32,690 nt of DNA from Candidatus Woesearchaeota archaeon (lineage in GTDB: Archaea > Nanobdellota > Nanobdellia > Woesearchaeales > GW2011-AR9), in the NCBI GenBank assembly GCA_013331635.1, contig DUFZ01000026.1:1-32690 (forward strand). Reading direction: 5' to 3'. Shown in pieces: positions 7,001 to 14,699 of this stretch (position 1 is the first letter of the stretch; each line of letters opens with the position of its first letter). The notes beneath the pieces were generated by a model. The model worked only from the letters and a program-made list of their open reading frames with translations, ran no database searches and was not told the DNA's origin. The position numbers and the translations under genes are program-made.

Positions 7001-7804
7001 TCACTTTTGACACCTGGAACAATAATACGTGCCCCTCCCACCCATTCGTACCTTAGTAATAAGGTGTTTTTGGGGGCAGTGGGTCTTTTCATACACGGTT
7101 AAGTATTTCTGAAACCCGCCGGAGCCTTCGATGTGAACATAATTTTTAACCGTAGTTCCATTATGGGCAATGGACTGCCGCAGCACCTGTTGAATAGCTT
7201 GATGCAACTTCTGAATTTCAGGGACTTTAAGCGTTCCTATCTTCCGCTTTGGATCTATCCCAGCATGATATAAAGCTTCCTGTGCATAAATATTACCAAT
7301 CCCGGCGATGAAGTTCTGGTCCATTAACGTTACTTTAATATTTGCTTTTGGCTTTTTGGCCAGCATTTCCTTAAATTTGGTTGCCGTGAATTCTTTCCCT
7401 AAGGGCTCCGGGCCAAATTGTGCTAATTCTTTCTGTAATCGTGCTTCATTCAATACTCGAACTGAGCCAAATTTGCGAATATCAGTGTAGCTTAAAACTG
7501 AGCCATCCTGCAGATAGAATTTAACTCCGGCAAATTTCTCATCTTTTCCCAGGCTTTCAGGTTTAGGCGCGTAGTGAAAATGCCCGGTCATGCCTAAGCG
7601 TACCAACAGGTACTTCTTTTTTTCTAATTCTATGATAATGGCTTTTGCCCGGCGCCAGGCCCTAACTACAGTACTAGGGACAGCTTTTTCGATGCTCTTA
7701 TCAACCCTTTTCTGCTCCAGCACTTGCGCCGACTGAATCCGCTTGCCTACGATGTGCTTATTGAGCTGTTGCACAATGGTTTCCACTTCAGGCAATTCCG
7801 GCAT
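7001..7804 (-). CDS. mutM: Formamidopyrimidine-DNA glycosylase (Fpg/MutM)
   Basis: 267 residues starting at MPELPEVET (ATG at 7804). The upstream in-frame ATG at 7822 is unlikely, because Pro2 must become the N-terminal nucleophile. The enzyme excises oxidised purines such as 8-oxoguanine and cleaves the strand. PELPEVET, the RRAK lysine region, RLGMTGH, QNFIAGIGNIYAQEAL and the DNA-binding GSGGFQKYL region are all recognisable. The C-terminal zinc finger is altered: CPQKH stands where CPxC is usual, before the normal CSRC. This family is mainly bacterial, so transfer into this archaeal lineage is likely. It diverges from the PH-domain gene across one TATA box. Confidence 0.93.
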   Translation of the reverse strand: MPELPEVETIVQQLNKHIVGKRIQSAQVLEQKRVDKSIEKAVPSTVVRAWRRAKAIIIELEKKKYLLVRLGMTGHFHYAPKPESLGKDEKFAGVKFYLQDGSVLSYTDIRKFGSVRVLNEARLQKELAQFGPEPLGKEFTATKFKEMLAKKPKANIKVTLMDQNFIAGIGNIYAQEALYHAGIDPKRKIGTLKVPEIQKLHQAIQQVLRQSIAHNGTTVKNYVHIEGSGGFQKYLTVYEKTHCPQKHLITKVRMGGRGTYYCSRCQK

Positions 7805-7826
7805 TAGTGGGAGTAACCCCACAAAA

Positions 7827-7834
7827 TATATAAA
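7827..7834. promoter_or_regulatory. TATA box shared by mutM and PH-domain gene
   Basis: TATATAAA, with a palindromic TATATA core (7827-7832), lies 23 nt from the mutM ATG (7804) on one side and 25 nt from the ATG at 7857 on the other. Both genes would give nearly leaderless mRNAs from one box. This is the second such arrangement within 2 kb. Confidence 0.6.
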
Positions 7835-7856
7835 GTTTTACCAATTGAATGACAGA

Positions 7857-8351
7857 ATGACCCTGGAAAAGGATGAGCAGATATTAATGGTGTTACGAAA
7901 GTCACGGAAAGCGTATTTAGCGGAATATCTCTGTGGTGTCATTATACTGGGCTTATTGGTGGGGCTGGCAGCTAAAGGGGTTTTGTTGCCGGCACTGCCC
8001 CGAAATCTCACGCTGGGGTTTGCCTTATTTTGCTTGGGATTTGCGGAAGTAAAACGCTTGTTTCTCCGCTATAAAATCACCCCCACGAAAGTTATTACCA
8101 TCCATGGGTTCATTAAGCAAACCAAGAAAAACATTTATTTCCACCCCCTGGCATTCATCCCCGACATCAATATCCAGCAGAGCCGGGCTCAGCGCATTCT
8201 TAATTACGGGACGGTGTTCTTAAGCGGGAGCGGAACGGGCTCGTTAGAGCTGAAAGATGTTGACTCTCCGCAGAAAGTGATGGAAATAATTGAAGGGCTG
8301 ATAGAGCAGAACAAGAAGAGCCAAACCAGGACTATTCCTTCTTCTGATTAA
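7857..8351 (+). CDS. PH-domain (YdbS-like, bPH2) membrane protein
   Basis: 164 residues from the ATG at 7857 (MTLEKDEQILMVLRKSRKAY). An ATG eight bases earlier hits a stop after three codons. Two membrane helices (about 20-40 and 48-66) are followed by a bacterial-PH-like domain (YKITPTKVITIHGFIKQTKKN, then the DINIQQSRAQRILNYGTV pattern typical of bPH2/YdbS proteins) and a charged tail. Members are membrane proteins of uncertain function. Orientation and spacing imply the same TATA box as mutM. Confidence 0.75.
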   Translation: MTLEKDEQILMVLRKSRKAYLAEYLCGVIILGLLVGLAAKGVLLPALPRNLTLGFALFCLGFAEVKRLFLRYKITPTKVITIHGFIKQTKKNIYFHPLAFIPDINIQQSRAQRILNYGTVFLSGSGTGSLELKDVDSPQKVMEIIEGLIEQNKKSQTRTIPSSD

Positions 8352-8355
8352 TAGC

Positions 8356-8383
8356 TCTTGAGAAAATATTATCAATCTCAAGA
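8356..8383. terminator. Hairpin after the PH-domain gene
   Basis: TCTTGAGA (8356-8363) pairs with TCTCAAGA (8376-8383) around a 12-nt AT-rich loop, just after the stop at 8351. It has no T-run, so it could be a weak terminator, an RNA 3' structure, or an operator for the downstream gene. Confidence 0.35.
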
Positions 8384-8455
8384 ACCAAAAAGTTTATTAA
8401 AGCAAAGAATTTAGGAGAGCATAAGTAGATTCAACTAAAAACAGAGGTGTTTATT

Positions 8456-9250
8456 ATGTATGCTCCCCAACCGTATCCCCCTAAGCATCATACCAAATTT
8501 TATATCGTGATGACAACTTTAGTTATTGGGGCAATTTTGTTCGTGCTGTTTATGAATAATGATTCCAATAATTTCGGGCTGACCAGTTTTACCGTCAAAG
8601 ATACCAATCAGGGGGGGGAAGAATTGGGAGTTTCCGATGCGCTGGATGCCAAACAGGTATTTCCGGACTTAAATCAAAGAGATAAAGATTCTTCTGCCAA
8701 GGAGTCATCCCAGGATCTGAATGAAGTTGATGTGTCGCTTTCATTTAATACTATTCCTGCAGTTAAAAAGGATGCAAAAATCAAAGATTTGGAACTGCAT
8801 TTTGATGACCTTAATACCAAGATTGATGTCAATGGTGATAAATTAGAGCTGAATAACCTTAAGGAAGTAAATTTGAATGTCCGGGGCTTTGTAGGACAGA
8901 TGGATTTTGACGACCAGGGTTTCTCATTAGATGGAACTGCCCGGGGAATAGCGGTTAATGATGTGAGCTTATCTTCCAAGGGGAATATCAGAATCTCTTT
9001 TAATAATCTGCATTATCGGTCCTTTTCCATCGATGAGATTGAATTAAATAATTTAGAACTCTCAAATGGGGATGGCATCTTAAAAGTGGCGGAGAAATTA
9101 AGCTATGCCTTGGAACAAGACCAATTGCTGATGTATTACTTCAATGGCGGCCTTACTATCGATCGGGATGCGGAAAATTCTCTGATGTTAGAAGGGGTTG
9201 CCAAAGGGATTGTGGTGAGCGGTGCTTTGCTGAATTTTAACCTGCGGTAG
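8456..9250 (+). CDS. N-terminally anchored secreted protein, unknown
   Basis: 264 residues from the ATG at 8456, chosen because GAGGTG (8444-8449) sits 6 nt upstream; the in-frame GTG at 8447 lies within that site. A Pro/His-rich start precedes a single membrane helix (about 18-38). The rest is acidic. A disordered Asp/Ser-rich region (about 50-95) leads into a long repeated beta pattern of LxLNNLxxVxLNxR and LDGxARGI type, repeated again as LEGVAKGI at the end. This could be a beta-solenoid or lipid-transfer-like sheet (inference). No family recognised. It converges on nop10. Confidence 0.7.
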   Translation: MYAPQPYPPKHHTKFYIVMTTLVIGAILFVLFMNNDSNNFGLTSFTVKDTNQGGEELGVSDALDAKQVFPDLNQRDKDSSAKESSQDLNEVDVSLSFNTIPAVKKDAKIKDLELHFDDLNTKIDVNGDKLELNNLKEVNLNVRGFVGQMDFDDQGFSLDGTARGIAVNDVSLSSKGNIRISFNNLHYRSFSIDEIELNNLELSNGDGILKVAEKLSYALEQDQLLMYYFNGGLTIDRDAENSLMLEGVAKGIVVSGALLNFNLR

Positions 9251-9273
9251 AAATTGGCACTATCAACACAACT

Positions 9274-9453
9274 TTAATACAGCCCTTTTTCTTTCCATTC
9301 TTTCTTCTTGCTTTCCCGGCGGTACTGGCCGTACTTGTCTTCAATGGAGAAAGAAATCGGCCGGGGAATAAGAGTGGCGCGCTTACATTCAGCACAGGCA
9401 GTTTTCAGCGTATATTTCTTACAGGCAGGGCATTGATGGATGTGCTCGGCCAT
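9274..9453 (-). CDS. nop10: H/ACA RNP protein Nop10
   Basis: A 59-residue protein. It has the MAEHIHQCPACKKYTLK start, a second pair of zinc ligands CAEC, and the PRPISFSIEDKYGQYRRESKK motif of Nop10. This subunit of archaeal H/ACA ribonucleoproteins works with Cbf5, Gar1 and L7Ae in RNA-guided pseudouridylation. It starts 2 nt after the aIF2-alpha stop, the conserved archaeal pairing, so the two are co-transcribed. Confidence 0.95.
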   Translation of the reverse strand: MAEHIHQCPACKKYTLKTACAECKRATLIPRPISFSIEDKYGQYRRESKKKEWKEKGLY

Positions 9454-9455
9454 GC

Positions 9456-10238
9456 TTAATCCTGCTTCTCTCGCTCAAAGGAGGCAGTGGAGAGTTTATC
9501 ATTAAAAGAAGCGATTATTTCTTCTACTTTTAAGAGATGCTTTTCGGCCGGCTTGTAATCAACGTCCTCCAGCACTAAGCGGTAACGCCCCCCGCCTAAA
9601 TAAAAGAGGATTACCGTGGGTGATACCTGTTCAACGCGATGCAAAGTTGATTTGATTCGTTCCACTCCTTCGGGATGATAGGTCTGCAGCCTGATTTCGC
9701 CGGTGATAACGACCTTGGGCGCCTTGAATTTGTCAACGATAGTGGCAGTCAGCTCTTCTGCCAGCTTTTTTTCCAAGCCCATTTTTTCTAAGCTGGCTGC
9801 GTTGGAGGCTACGTCTTTGAAACAGAGGTACAAGTGAGAATATTCCTTGAAGACCTTTTGAGATAATTCAGCATATAATGGCTCTACCGGACGATTTAAT
9901 CTCTTAGCTAGATTCTTAACCAAAGTTTCTGCTTTCAATTCCTGCTTGATTTCTTCCAGCTTTTCTACCCGCTGGGTGGAATTGACTCGGCGCAGGGAAA
10001 GGTCAATATGGCCGCGCTCCAGGTCAAGGCGAAGAACTTTACAGACAATTTGGCGCCCCTCGCTGACGAATTCACGCAGATTACGAATTCGGCCCGGCGA
10101 GACTTCTGAGATATGGACCAGGCCGGATTTATGGGGGTACTCTAACAGATCGACAAAGACGGAACTGGGAAGGATTTTAGTCACTTTACACAGTACTATC
10201 TCTTCCTCCTCGGGCATTCCCGTGCGTTGGTAGAACAT
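9456..10238 (-). CDS. eif2a: Translation initiation factor aIF2 subunit alpha
   Basis: 260 residues from the ATG at 10238 (MFYQRTGMPEEEEIVLCKVT). The frame is open back to 10403, but that extension reads through an insertion element and past the TATA box. aIF2-alpha is part of the heterotrimer that delivers Met-tRNAi to the small ribosomal subunit. An S1 domain (about 10-85, with VHISEVSPGRIRNLREFVSEG) is followed by a helical domain and a C-terminal alpha/beta domain that contacts the gamma subunit. Length is normal. nop10 follows after 2 nt. Confidence 0.95.
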   Translation of the reverse strand: MFYQRTGMPEEEEIVLCKVTKILPSSVFVDLLEYPHKSGLVHISEVSPGRIRNLREFVSEGRQIVCKVLRLDLERGHIDLSLRRVNSTQRVEKLEEIKQELKAETLVKNLAKRLNRPVEPLYAELSQKVFKEYSHLYLCFKDVASNAASLEKMGLEKKLAEELTATIVDKFKAPKVVITGEIRLQTYHPEGVERIKSTLHRVEQVSPTVILFYLGGGRYRLVLEDVDYKPAEKHLLKVEEIIASFNDKLSTASFEREKQD

Positions 10239-10260
10239 GGTAGTATCAGAAAGGAATCTA

Positions 10261-10268
10261 TTTATAAA
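10261..10268 (-). promoter_or_regulatory. TATA box of the aIF2-alpha/nop10 operon
   Basis: TTTATAAA lies 23 nt before the ATG at 10238. The mobile-element target duplication starts only 7 bp further upstream, so the core promoter is intact while everything beyond about position -45 has been replaced. Confidence 0.6.
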
Positions 10269-10274
10269 TGTTGT

Positions 10275-10435
10275 TGGGAATTTAGCTACTATGAAACCCT
10301 CTCGTTCGCACCCTCGCTTTACGGAAAATCGCTCACGAATCACTTTATGATCAGAGAGCGAGGGCAAGGCAGTCTGACGAATAGTACAGTGCTCACTGGC
10401 CATTTGGCGAGGGTTTCATAGTAGCCTGGGAATTT
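10275..10435. mobile_element. MITE (10284-10426) flanked by 9-bp direct repeats
   Basis: A 17-bp perfect inverted repeat (10285-10301 with 10409-10425; GCTACTATGAAACCCTC) bounds a non-coding core. The sequence TGGGAATTT flanks it directly on both sides (10275-10283 and 10427-10435), as expected of a 9-bp target duplication. Including one more base at each end, the right terminus read inward is GGCTACTATGAAACCCTC and the left is AGCTACTATGAAACCCTC. An inner 8-bp inverted repeat pairs 10311-10318 with 10357-10364. The GGC-type end and 9-bp duplication recall the IS903 subgroup of IS5-family elements; that link is from memory. No transposase is encoded. Confidence 0.85.
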
Positions 10436-10468
10436 GAGGCTAAGGAAAATTCATCAGTATGCCTGCAG

Positions 10469-10485
10469 TACCAAAAATAAAAAAA
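10469..10485 (-). terminator. T-rich terminator
   Basis: On the minus strand the bases just past the stop of the four-helix membrane protein include TTTTTTTATTTTT, the oligo-T signal used by archaeal RNA polymerase. Confidence 0.5.
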
Positions 10486-10869
10486 TTATCGTAGCACGGC
10501 GTACAACACCATGATGGCAATGACACCCCAGATGAGGAACGCCAGCCACAGGGATTGTACCATGGCAAAACGCTTGGCAATCAAGGGCCTCATTGCTTTC
10601 AATATAGTTGGGTATAAAGGAAGCAAACCTACTCCAATCAGCATAGTGGAGAACAACAGCAAGGCGCCTATTTCCACGATGCTAAACCTTTGAAGGATAT
10701 AATAGCCAACCACCACTATTATTGCTACAAAAAAGACTGTCATTAAAGATATGTTTTTCATCATGGCTTCTGCTACCCGCAATAGGTATTTGGGATTGAT
10801 GAGCCATAATACCAATTTGAGCAATACCAGCACCGCTAATATGACTGCGAGAATTTCTATTGATCCCAT
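10486..10869 (-). CDS. Four-helix integral membrane protein
   Basis: 127 residues, almost entirely hydrophobic, with four predicted membrane helices (about 5-23, 40-59, 64-87 and 104-126) and short basic loops. No signature motif seen. GAGGTGAT precedes the ATG at 10869 and a TATA box (10904-10915) lies about 35 nt upstream, so this transcript has a short leader. Function unknown. Confidence 0.7.
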   Translation of the reverse strand: MGSIEILAVILAVLVLLKLVLWLINPKYLLRVAEAMMKNISLMTVFFVAIIVVVGYYILQRFSIVEIGALLLFSTMLIGVGLLPLYPTILKAMRPLIAKRFAMVQSLWLAFLIWGVIAIMVLYAVLR

Positions 10870-10948
10870 AATACTATCACCTCAGGAAGGAAAATACGGA
10901 AGAACTTATATAGTTTTCTAATTGTAGTTCCTGACAAAGATAGTGCCT

Positions 10949-11440
10949 CTAGGCATAAAATTCTTCAGCTTCTTCCAGGCTTACCATTCTTTCCTGGATT
11001 TTTCCCTTACAATCATCCAAAATCCTACGTGATTCCGGAAGAGATTTCTGCGTTGCGACTGCCAGAATAGCAGCGATATGAGCGTACCACCCATCTAATA
11101 GTCCTGGTGCTACCACTATACGTGCTCCCTGCAAAAAACTATTCTTTGACAGATGTCCGTAGCGCTGATGTAATGCTTCTCCACCATACAGGAGAGCTTC
11201 AATATCTTTCGGCTCTTCAATAGAAGTTTTCCTCCATCCAATCTCATCGAGAGAGGAAGTGATGACTGCTGCTTCCGGCAATGTTCCCTGAAAAAGTTCT
11301 GGTTGCCATTGTCGATGAAGAGTATCAAGAAGAGAAAAGTACTTGGCACTAGGAGCTGAGGCTATTTTTTCTACCAGAAATAAGGTATACCTCGCAGCAT
11401 CCTTTGAAACTGCTACCCCAATCAGGTTAAAATCAAGCAT
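10949..11440 (-). CDS. Hypothetical protein, soluble
   Basis: 163 residues. Alpha/beta composition, no signal peptide, no recognised motif. GGAG lies 7 nt before the ATG at 11440, and a TTTTTTTATAGG element (11462-11472) about 25 nt upstream could be both its TATA box and part of the T-rich end of the rps27e transcript. The C-terminal half (HIAAILAVATQKSLPESRRIL) is helical. Confidence 0.6.
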   Translation of the reverse strand: MLDFNLIGVAVSKDAARYTLFLVEKIASAPSAKYFSLLDTLHRQWQPELFQGTLPEAAVITSSLDEIGWRKTSIEEPKDIEALLYGGEALHQRYGHLSKNSFLQGARIVVAPGLLDGWYAHIAAILAVATQKSLPESRRILDDCKGKIQERMVSLEEAEEFYA

Positions 11441-11486
11441 AGTTACTCCGCGAAGTGTCGCCTATAAAAAAATTATGAAAAGTGTC

Positions 11487-11666
11487 TTATTCCAACACTT
11501 CCAAAACCCTAGCAGAAATTCTTGATTTTCCGCCGGTGGGATAAGCAACTTCCTTGCTGCATACTAAACACAAAACGACATTGCTGGCGTTGCCAAAGAT
11601 GATCTGTTCATTCTTGCACTTGGAACAGCGTACTTTAATGAATCGGCTTTTAGGTACAGTAATCAT
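11487..11666 (-). CDS. rps27e: Ribosomal protein S27e
   Basis: A 59-residue small-subunit ribosomal protein. [20 protein letters not shown], the C-x2-C ... C-x2-C zinc ribbon (CSKC and CLVC) and the [17 protein letters not shown] end are diagnostic of S27e. It follows the L44e stop by 2 nt, the usual archaeal L44e-S27e order. Confidence 0.97.
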   Translation of the reverse strand: MITVPKSRFIKVRCSKCKNEQIIFGNASNVVLCLVCSKEVAYPTGGKSRISARVLEVLE

Positions 11667-11668
11667 GT

Positions 11669-11977
11669 TTAAATCAACTCCACTTTCTTGGCGCGCCTGC
11701 CTTTTACCTGCATTGAGGATTTCTTACAGACACTGCAAGTGTAACGAAAATCAGTTTTCTTGGTGTCTTTAGCGCCAGAACGCTTGAATTTAGTAACTGC
11801 GGGCTTAGAATAACGACCCATATTTCCTATTCCCCTGGCTAAACCACGTTTTCGGGCTCGGTATTTTGATCCTCGCTTGAGTGAGGAAGGGGCTTTTTTC
11901 TTGTTCTGCGATACTTTTTGCTCTGTGTGTTTCTTACACGTTTTACAATACCGTTTAAGAGTTTTAGGAACTTTCAT
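11669..11977 (-). CDS. rpl44e: Ribosomal protein L44e
   Basis: 102 residues, very basic. The start [18 protein letters not shown] and the later CSVCKK provide the two C-x2-C zinc-binding pairs, with the [17 protein letters not shown] core of L44e (eukaryotic eL42). The protein sits near the E site of the large subunit. It is the first gene of a two-gene operon with S27e. ATTTATAAAG at 12003-12012 gives a leaderless-type promoter 26 nt upstream. Confidence 0.97.
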   Translation of the reverse strand: MKVPKTLKRYCKTCKKHTEQKVSQNKKKAPSSLKRGSKYRARKRGLARGIGNMGRYSKPAVTKFKRSGAKDTKKTDFRYTCSVCKKSSMQVKGRRAKKVELI

Positions 11978-12002
11978 TGCTTAGTTGCTAAGAAGGTGGT
12001 TT

Positions 12003-12012
12003 ATTTATAAAG
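12003..12012 (-). promoter_or_regulatory. TATA box of rpl44e-rps27e
   Basis: CTTTATAAAT on the minus strand, 26 nt before the L44e start codon. Confidence 0.6.
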
Positions 12013-12027
12013 ATTTTGCTGTTCTCA

Positions 12028-12396
12028 TTACTTTTTCACAAATTCGACCTGTGGGAGATTTCTAAAACCTTCATCTCCAGTGAGAAATTTCACCTGTAAA
12101 CGTAAAGCTACCATGTATCCTACTACATCTGGAATGGACAAGCTTTTATGTTTTATTTTGAAAGACATAGCATTTTTAATATCATCAAAAGAAACCTCTG
12201 TCTGAAATGACAAAAATTTAGCTGTAAAATCATCAGCAACTCTTGAATCAACTTCTTTTTTAAGCCCATAGTTTAATTCTGCAAGATTAAAAATAGTAGT
12301 CACAGGAACAACATCTTGATAGGAAGTATATTTAGAATTACCTCTGAAAATCTCAAATAAAGCATAGGTATCAAAGAAAAAAATAAGATTAGACAT
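12028..12396 (-). CDS. vapC: VapC-type PIN-domain toxin
   Basis: 122 residues from the ATG at 12396 (MSNLIFFFDTYALFEI). The longer start at 12411 overlaps the antitoxin more. PIN acidic residues are visible: Asp9 in FFFDTYA, Glu in NLAELNYG, Asp in SIPDVVGYMVAL, and Asp in TGDEGF near the end. VapC proteins are Mg2+-dependent ribonucleases. The gene overlaps the upstream antitoxin by 8 nt, the standard arrangement for a toxin-antitoxin operon. Confidence 0.88.
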   Translation of the reverse strand: MSNLIFFFDTYALFEIFRGNSKYTSYQDVVPVTTIFNLAELNYGLKKEVDSRVADDFTAKFLSFQTEVSFDDIKNAMSFKIKHKSLSIPDVVGYMVALRLQVKFLTGDEGFRNLPQVEFVKK

Positions 12397-12610
12397 CCCA
12401 ACTTTCCTCATCGACTTCTTTTAGAATATCTTCAGTAGAGCGTCTAAATTTAATCTTCCCGAAAACTTCTCTGAGGACATTTGTTTTTTTGACTAAGAAA
12501 ATTTCAACGTTATCGCCTGCTTTAAGATGTTCAGTTTGAACTAGACCCTTGGGGATAACAATTCCAAGCGATCCTCCCCATTCACGTACTTGTGTTTCAA
12601 CTGCTTCCAT
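12389..12610 (-). CDS. vapB: VapB-type AbrB/SpoVT antitoxin
   Basis: 73 residues. The swapped-hairpin AbrB signature VREWGGSLGIVIPKGLV...LKAGDNVEIFLV fills residues 7-40. An acidic tail (ILKEVDEESWDV) likely wraps the toxin. The protein should bind its own promoter and neutralise the PIN toxin that overlaps its end. Two AT-rich TATA candidates lie at 12617-12625 and 12633-12642. Confidence 0.88.
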   Translation of the reverse strand: MEAVETQVREWGGSLGIVIPKGLVQTEHLKAGDNVEIFLVKKTNVLREVFGKIKFRRSTEDILKEVDEESWDV

Positions 12611-12646
12611 TTTATTATATAAATATAACTTAGTTTATAAATTTTA

Positions 12647-12994
12647 TCACAATAAAGCCAATTTCCCTGTTATCCCATCTATCTTCTCTTCCTCATCCGG
12701 CCCTATGCCGACGCAGGTTTTAGTACCGGGAGCCACCACTGTATGACCAGCATCGGTAATTAAAGCAGTAGTAAGTCCGGCATCCTTCGCTTGCTGCAAA
12801 TAAGAAAGAAGTTCTTTCTCATCCTTGACTTTGAGAACGATTTTTGCCATGCCTTGTTTGCGCCAAGTGCTCACTAATTTAGAATCTGACTTGAGAACAG
12901 CTTCCACCGATGCATGGGCTGCCTGCGCTGCTAATTTTCCTTTGGGGAGCTTTAAATCCTGACGAATGAGAATTACTTGTTTAAAATTGAGCAT
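12647..12994 (-). CDS. pth2: Peptidyl-tRNA hydrolase, type 2 (Pth2)
   Basis: 115 residues, full length for the archaeal/eukaryal Pth2 family, which releases peptides from peptidyl-tRNA that has dropped off the ribosome. FKQVILIRQDLKLPKGKLAA, QAAHASVEA, TALITDAGHTVVAPGTKTC and VGIGPDE are the family's conserved blocks, covering the catalytic Lys, His, Asp and Thr region. A TTTTTTAAAC element (13018-13027) lies about 24 nt upstream. Confidence 0.96.
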   Translation of the reverse strand: MLNFKQVILIRQDLKLPKGKLAAQAAHASVEAVLKSDSKLVSTWRKQGMAKIVLKVKDEKELLSYLQQAKDAGLTTALITDAGHTVVAPGTKTCVGIGPDEEEKIDGITGKLALL

Positions 12995-13038
12995 TATATG
13001 TTAAGAAAAGAAAACGAGTTTAAAAAATGATTGGTTGC

Positions 13039-13389
13039 TCAACGATAATATACAGGAAGGGGAATTCTATCAGATGTGCGAACAATGCTTCCATAATTTT
13101 TGAAAACACCATAGAACTTATGAATATCTCCCTTTGCTGCTGCAAGCTGGTGTTTATCCTCACCTACTAAAACAGCACTAATACATTTGCTGGGTCGATG
13201 TGACCAATGATTAATATGGGGACTGGGAATTAGTTCTGCTTCACGAAATTCCAAGCGACAACCATAATGCGCAGCAATACGAGCAGCATTAGGCAGGGCA
13301 CCGGTACTTGGAAATAAATTTTTAGCTTCAAATAATCTGGGAACTACGTGATATACCACTACTGAATTCGAATTTGGTTGTAAGGGCAT
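13039..13389 (-). CDS. Hypothetical protein
   Basis: 116 residues, soluble, His-rich in the middle (SPHINHWSHRPSK). Beta-alpha-beta features are likely (NSVVVYHVVPRLF, ISAVLVGEDKHQLAAAKGDIHKFYG). It begins 37 nt after the TrmB-family regulator on the same strand and no TATA box separates them, so they may be co-transcribed. I do not recognise the family. Confidence 0.55.
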   Translation of the reverse strand: MPLQPNSNSVVVYHVVPRLFEAKNLFPSTGALPNAARIAAHYGCRLEFREAELIPSPHINHWSHRPSKCISAVLVGEDKHQLAAAKGDIHKFYGVFKNYGSIVRTSDRIPLPVYYR

Positions 13390-13426
13390 TTTTCTTCCTT
13401 TTTTCTGAGTCTCACAAGTAACTTCT

Positions 13427-14221
13427 TTACTTCCCTATTCCCTTCCATTCCTTGTCAAACAAGGCGCTGAAGTATTCCACAAAGTAAGGAGCTTCGACCC
13501 ACACGGCGCAGTCATAACTCTTGTGCACTTTGGTGTCGTCAGTTAAATACAGCAACAGTTCTTTGTCATCAACCACGCAGAATCTGGCGTTGCTATTCTT
13601 GTATTGCTTTACATTCGCAATCTTAGAAAAGTTTTCCACTGCTTCCTTAGGAGTACTGGATGGAACAAAAATACGAACGTCCACCCCCGCTTTGACTAAT
13701 TTCTTGATGGGAGCAGAGAGCAATTCAAACTTGCGTTCCACGCCATCTTTGGATAACATCAAGGTAACGCTTTTCTTGGCGTTTTTAACCATGGTGGTTA
13801 AATGTTCATGAACTTTCTGCCGGCCTCGAAATGAGCCAGACTTGTCCGTAGGATCAACTAACTTAATTCCTTCGGTGTGCAGGACATTTAATTCGCCCAG
13901 TAACTCGCTGCCATTTAATTGAGAGAGAATTTGATTGCGTTGGTCAGCTTCTTCCACCACTTTCTTCTTAACCCGCTCAACGACTTCCGCAGGGGGAACC
14001 GCTAAATATTTGATAGGCTTGCCTATTTTAACAATAATGAATCCTTTCTTTTCCAAGGATTCCAGAACATCATAGGCTCGTGAACGAGGAACATTAGAGA
14101 TATCAGACAATTCACCAGCGGTAGAAACTCCTCGAGACAAGAGTGCAATCCAGAGCTTACTCTCATATGAATTCAGGCCGAAGTCCTTCAGCTTGTTCAA
14201 AAAGTCCTTTTGTATAATCAT
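13427..14221 (-). CDS. TrmB-family transcriptional regulator
   Basis: 264 residues. An N-terminal winged helix (about 8-75: GLNSYESKLWIALLSRG, then SRAYDVLESLEKKGFI) is typical of TrmB regulators. A coiled linker (about 80-105) follows, then a C-terminal phospholipase-D-like sensor fold (about 130-260, with VDVRIFVPSS and ARFCVVDDKELLLYL). TrmB proteins sense sugars or other small molecules; the ligand here cannot be read. The leader is about 70 nt from a TATA box at 14300-14309, with GGAGGATG before the ATG. TACT-N4-AGTA at 14326-14337, just upstream of the TATA box, resembles TrmB-type operators. Confidence 0.85.
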   Translation of the reverse strand: MIIQKDFLNKLKDFGLNSYESKLWIALLSRGVSTAGELSDISNVPRSRAYDVLESLEKKGFIIVKIGKPIKYLAVPPAEVVERVKKKVVEEADQRNQILSQLNGSELLGELNVLHTEGIKLVDPTDKSGSFRGRQKVHEHLTTMVKNAKKSVTLMLSKDGVERKFELLSAPIKKLVKAGVDVRIFVPSSTPKEAVENFSKIANVKQYKNSNARFCVVDDKELLLYLTDDTKVHKSYDCAVWVEAPYFVEYFSALFDKEWKGIGK

Positions 14222-14299
14222 CGTCGTGCATCCTCCAAGTTATTATTATAACACTCCAAGAACCCCTTTGCAACAATTATAGTACAGATTGTGTCACTT

Positions 14300-14337
14300 A
14301 TTTATAAATGTTTCGGTTTAGTTAGTACTTTTTAGTA
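14300..14337 (-). promoter_or_regulatory. Promoter and possible operator of the TrmB gene
   Basis: CATTTATAAATAAG on the minus strand forms the TATA box. The inverted repeat TACTTTTTAGTA (14326-14337) sits about 17 bp further upstream. Its half-sites match the TACT/AGTA half-sites reported for TrmB-like regulators, but with a 4-bp rather than 3-bp spacer. Confidence 0.35.
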
Positions 14338-14367
14338 GTTATATTAAGCAAATGCATTCCATTCTAT

Positions 14368-14661
14368 TTAATTATCCACGGTGAACAAACGATTGTCCTT
14401 CACTTTAAACAGCCCAATCCTCGCCCCGGCATCCAGCCAGCCGTGTGCATAATTAAGCGCAGCAAAGGCCAGTACATAATTTTCTTTCTTATCCATAAAA
14501 TAATGGGCATCATCATAATACCGCTGGGCCATATCCAGGAAATCTCTGGCTTGCTCTAGCCGCTTCTCATCCAGCGCAATTTTAACTTTCTCTAAGGCTT
14601 CTTTGGTAATGGAAAAATATTGGTTCAGTTTTTGGATGGTTATTGTTTGCTGTACCCTCAT
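14368..14661 (-). CDS. DUF357 family protein
   Basis: 97 residues, all helical. The motif YYDDAHYFMDKKENYVLAFA, then ALNYAHGWLDAGARIGLF, is the hallmark of archaeal DUF357, a small conserved family of unknown function. ATTTATAAAT at 14684-14693 gives a leaderless promoter 23 nt upstream. It is a separate unit from the neighbouring rpo6 operon. Confidence 0.9.
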   Translation of the reverse strand: MRVQQTITIQKLNQYFSITKEALEKVKIALDEKRLEQARDFLDMAQRYYDDAHYFMDKKENYVLAFAALNYAHGWLDAGARIGLFKVKDNRLFTVDN

Positions 14662-14699
14662 AGAATTACCAAAATAGCTGTTAATTTATAAATTATTTC

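Noticed and set aside
10239-10403. N-terminal extension of aIF2-alpha to 10403
   Set aside because: The extra frame reads through the TATA box and the mobile element; the family starts at MFYQRTGMP.
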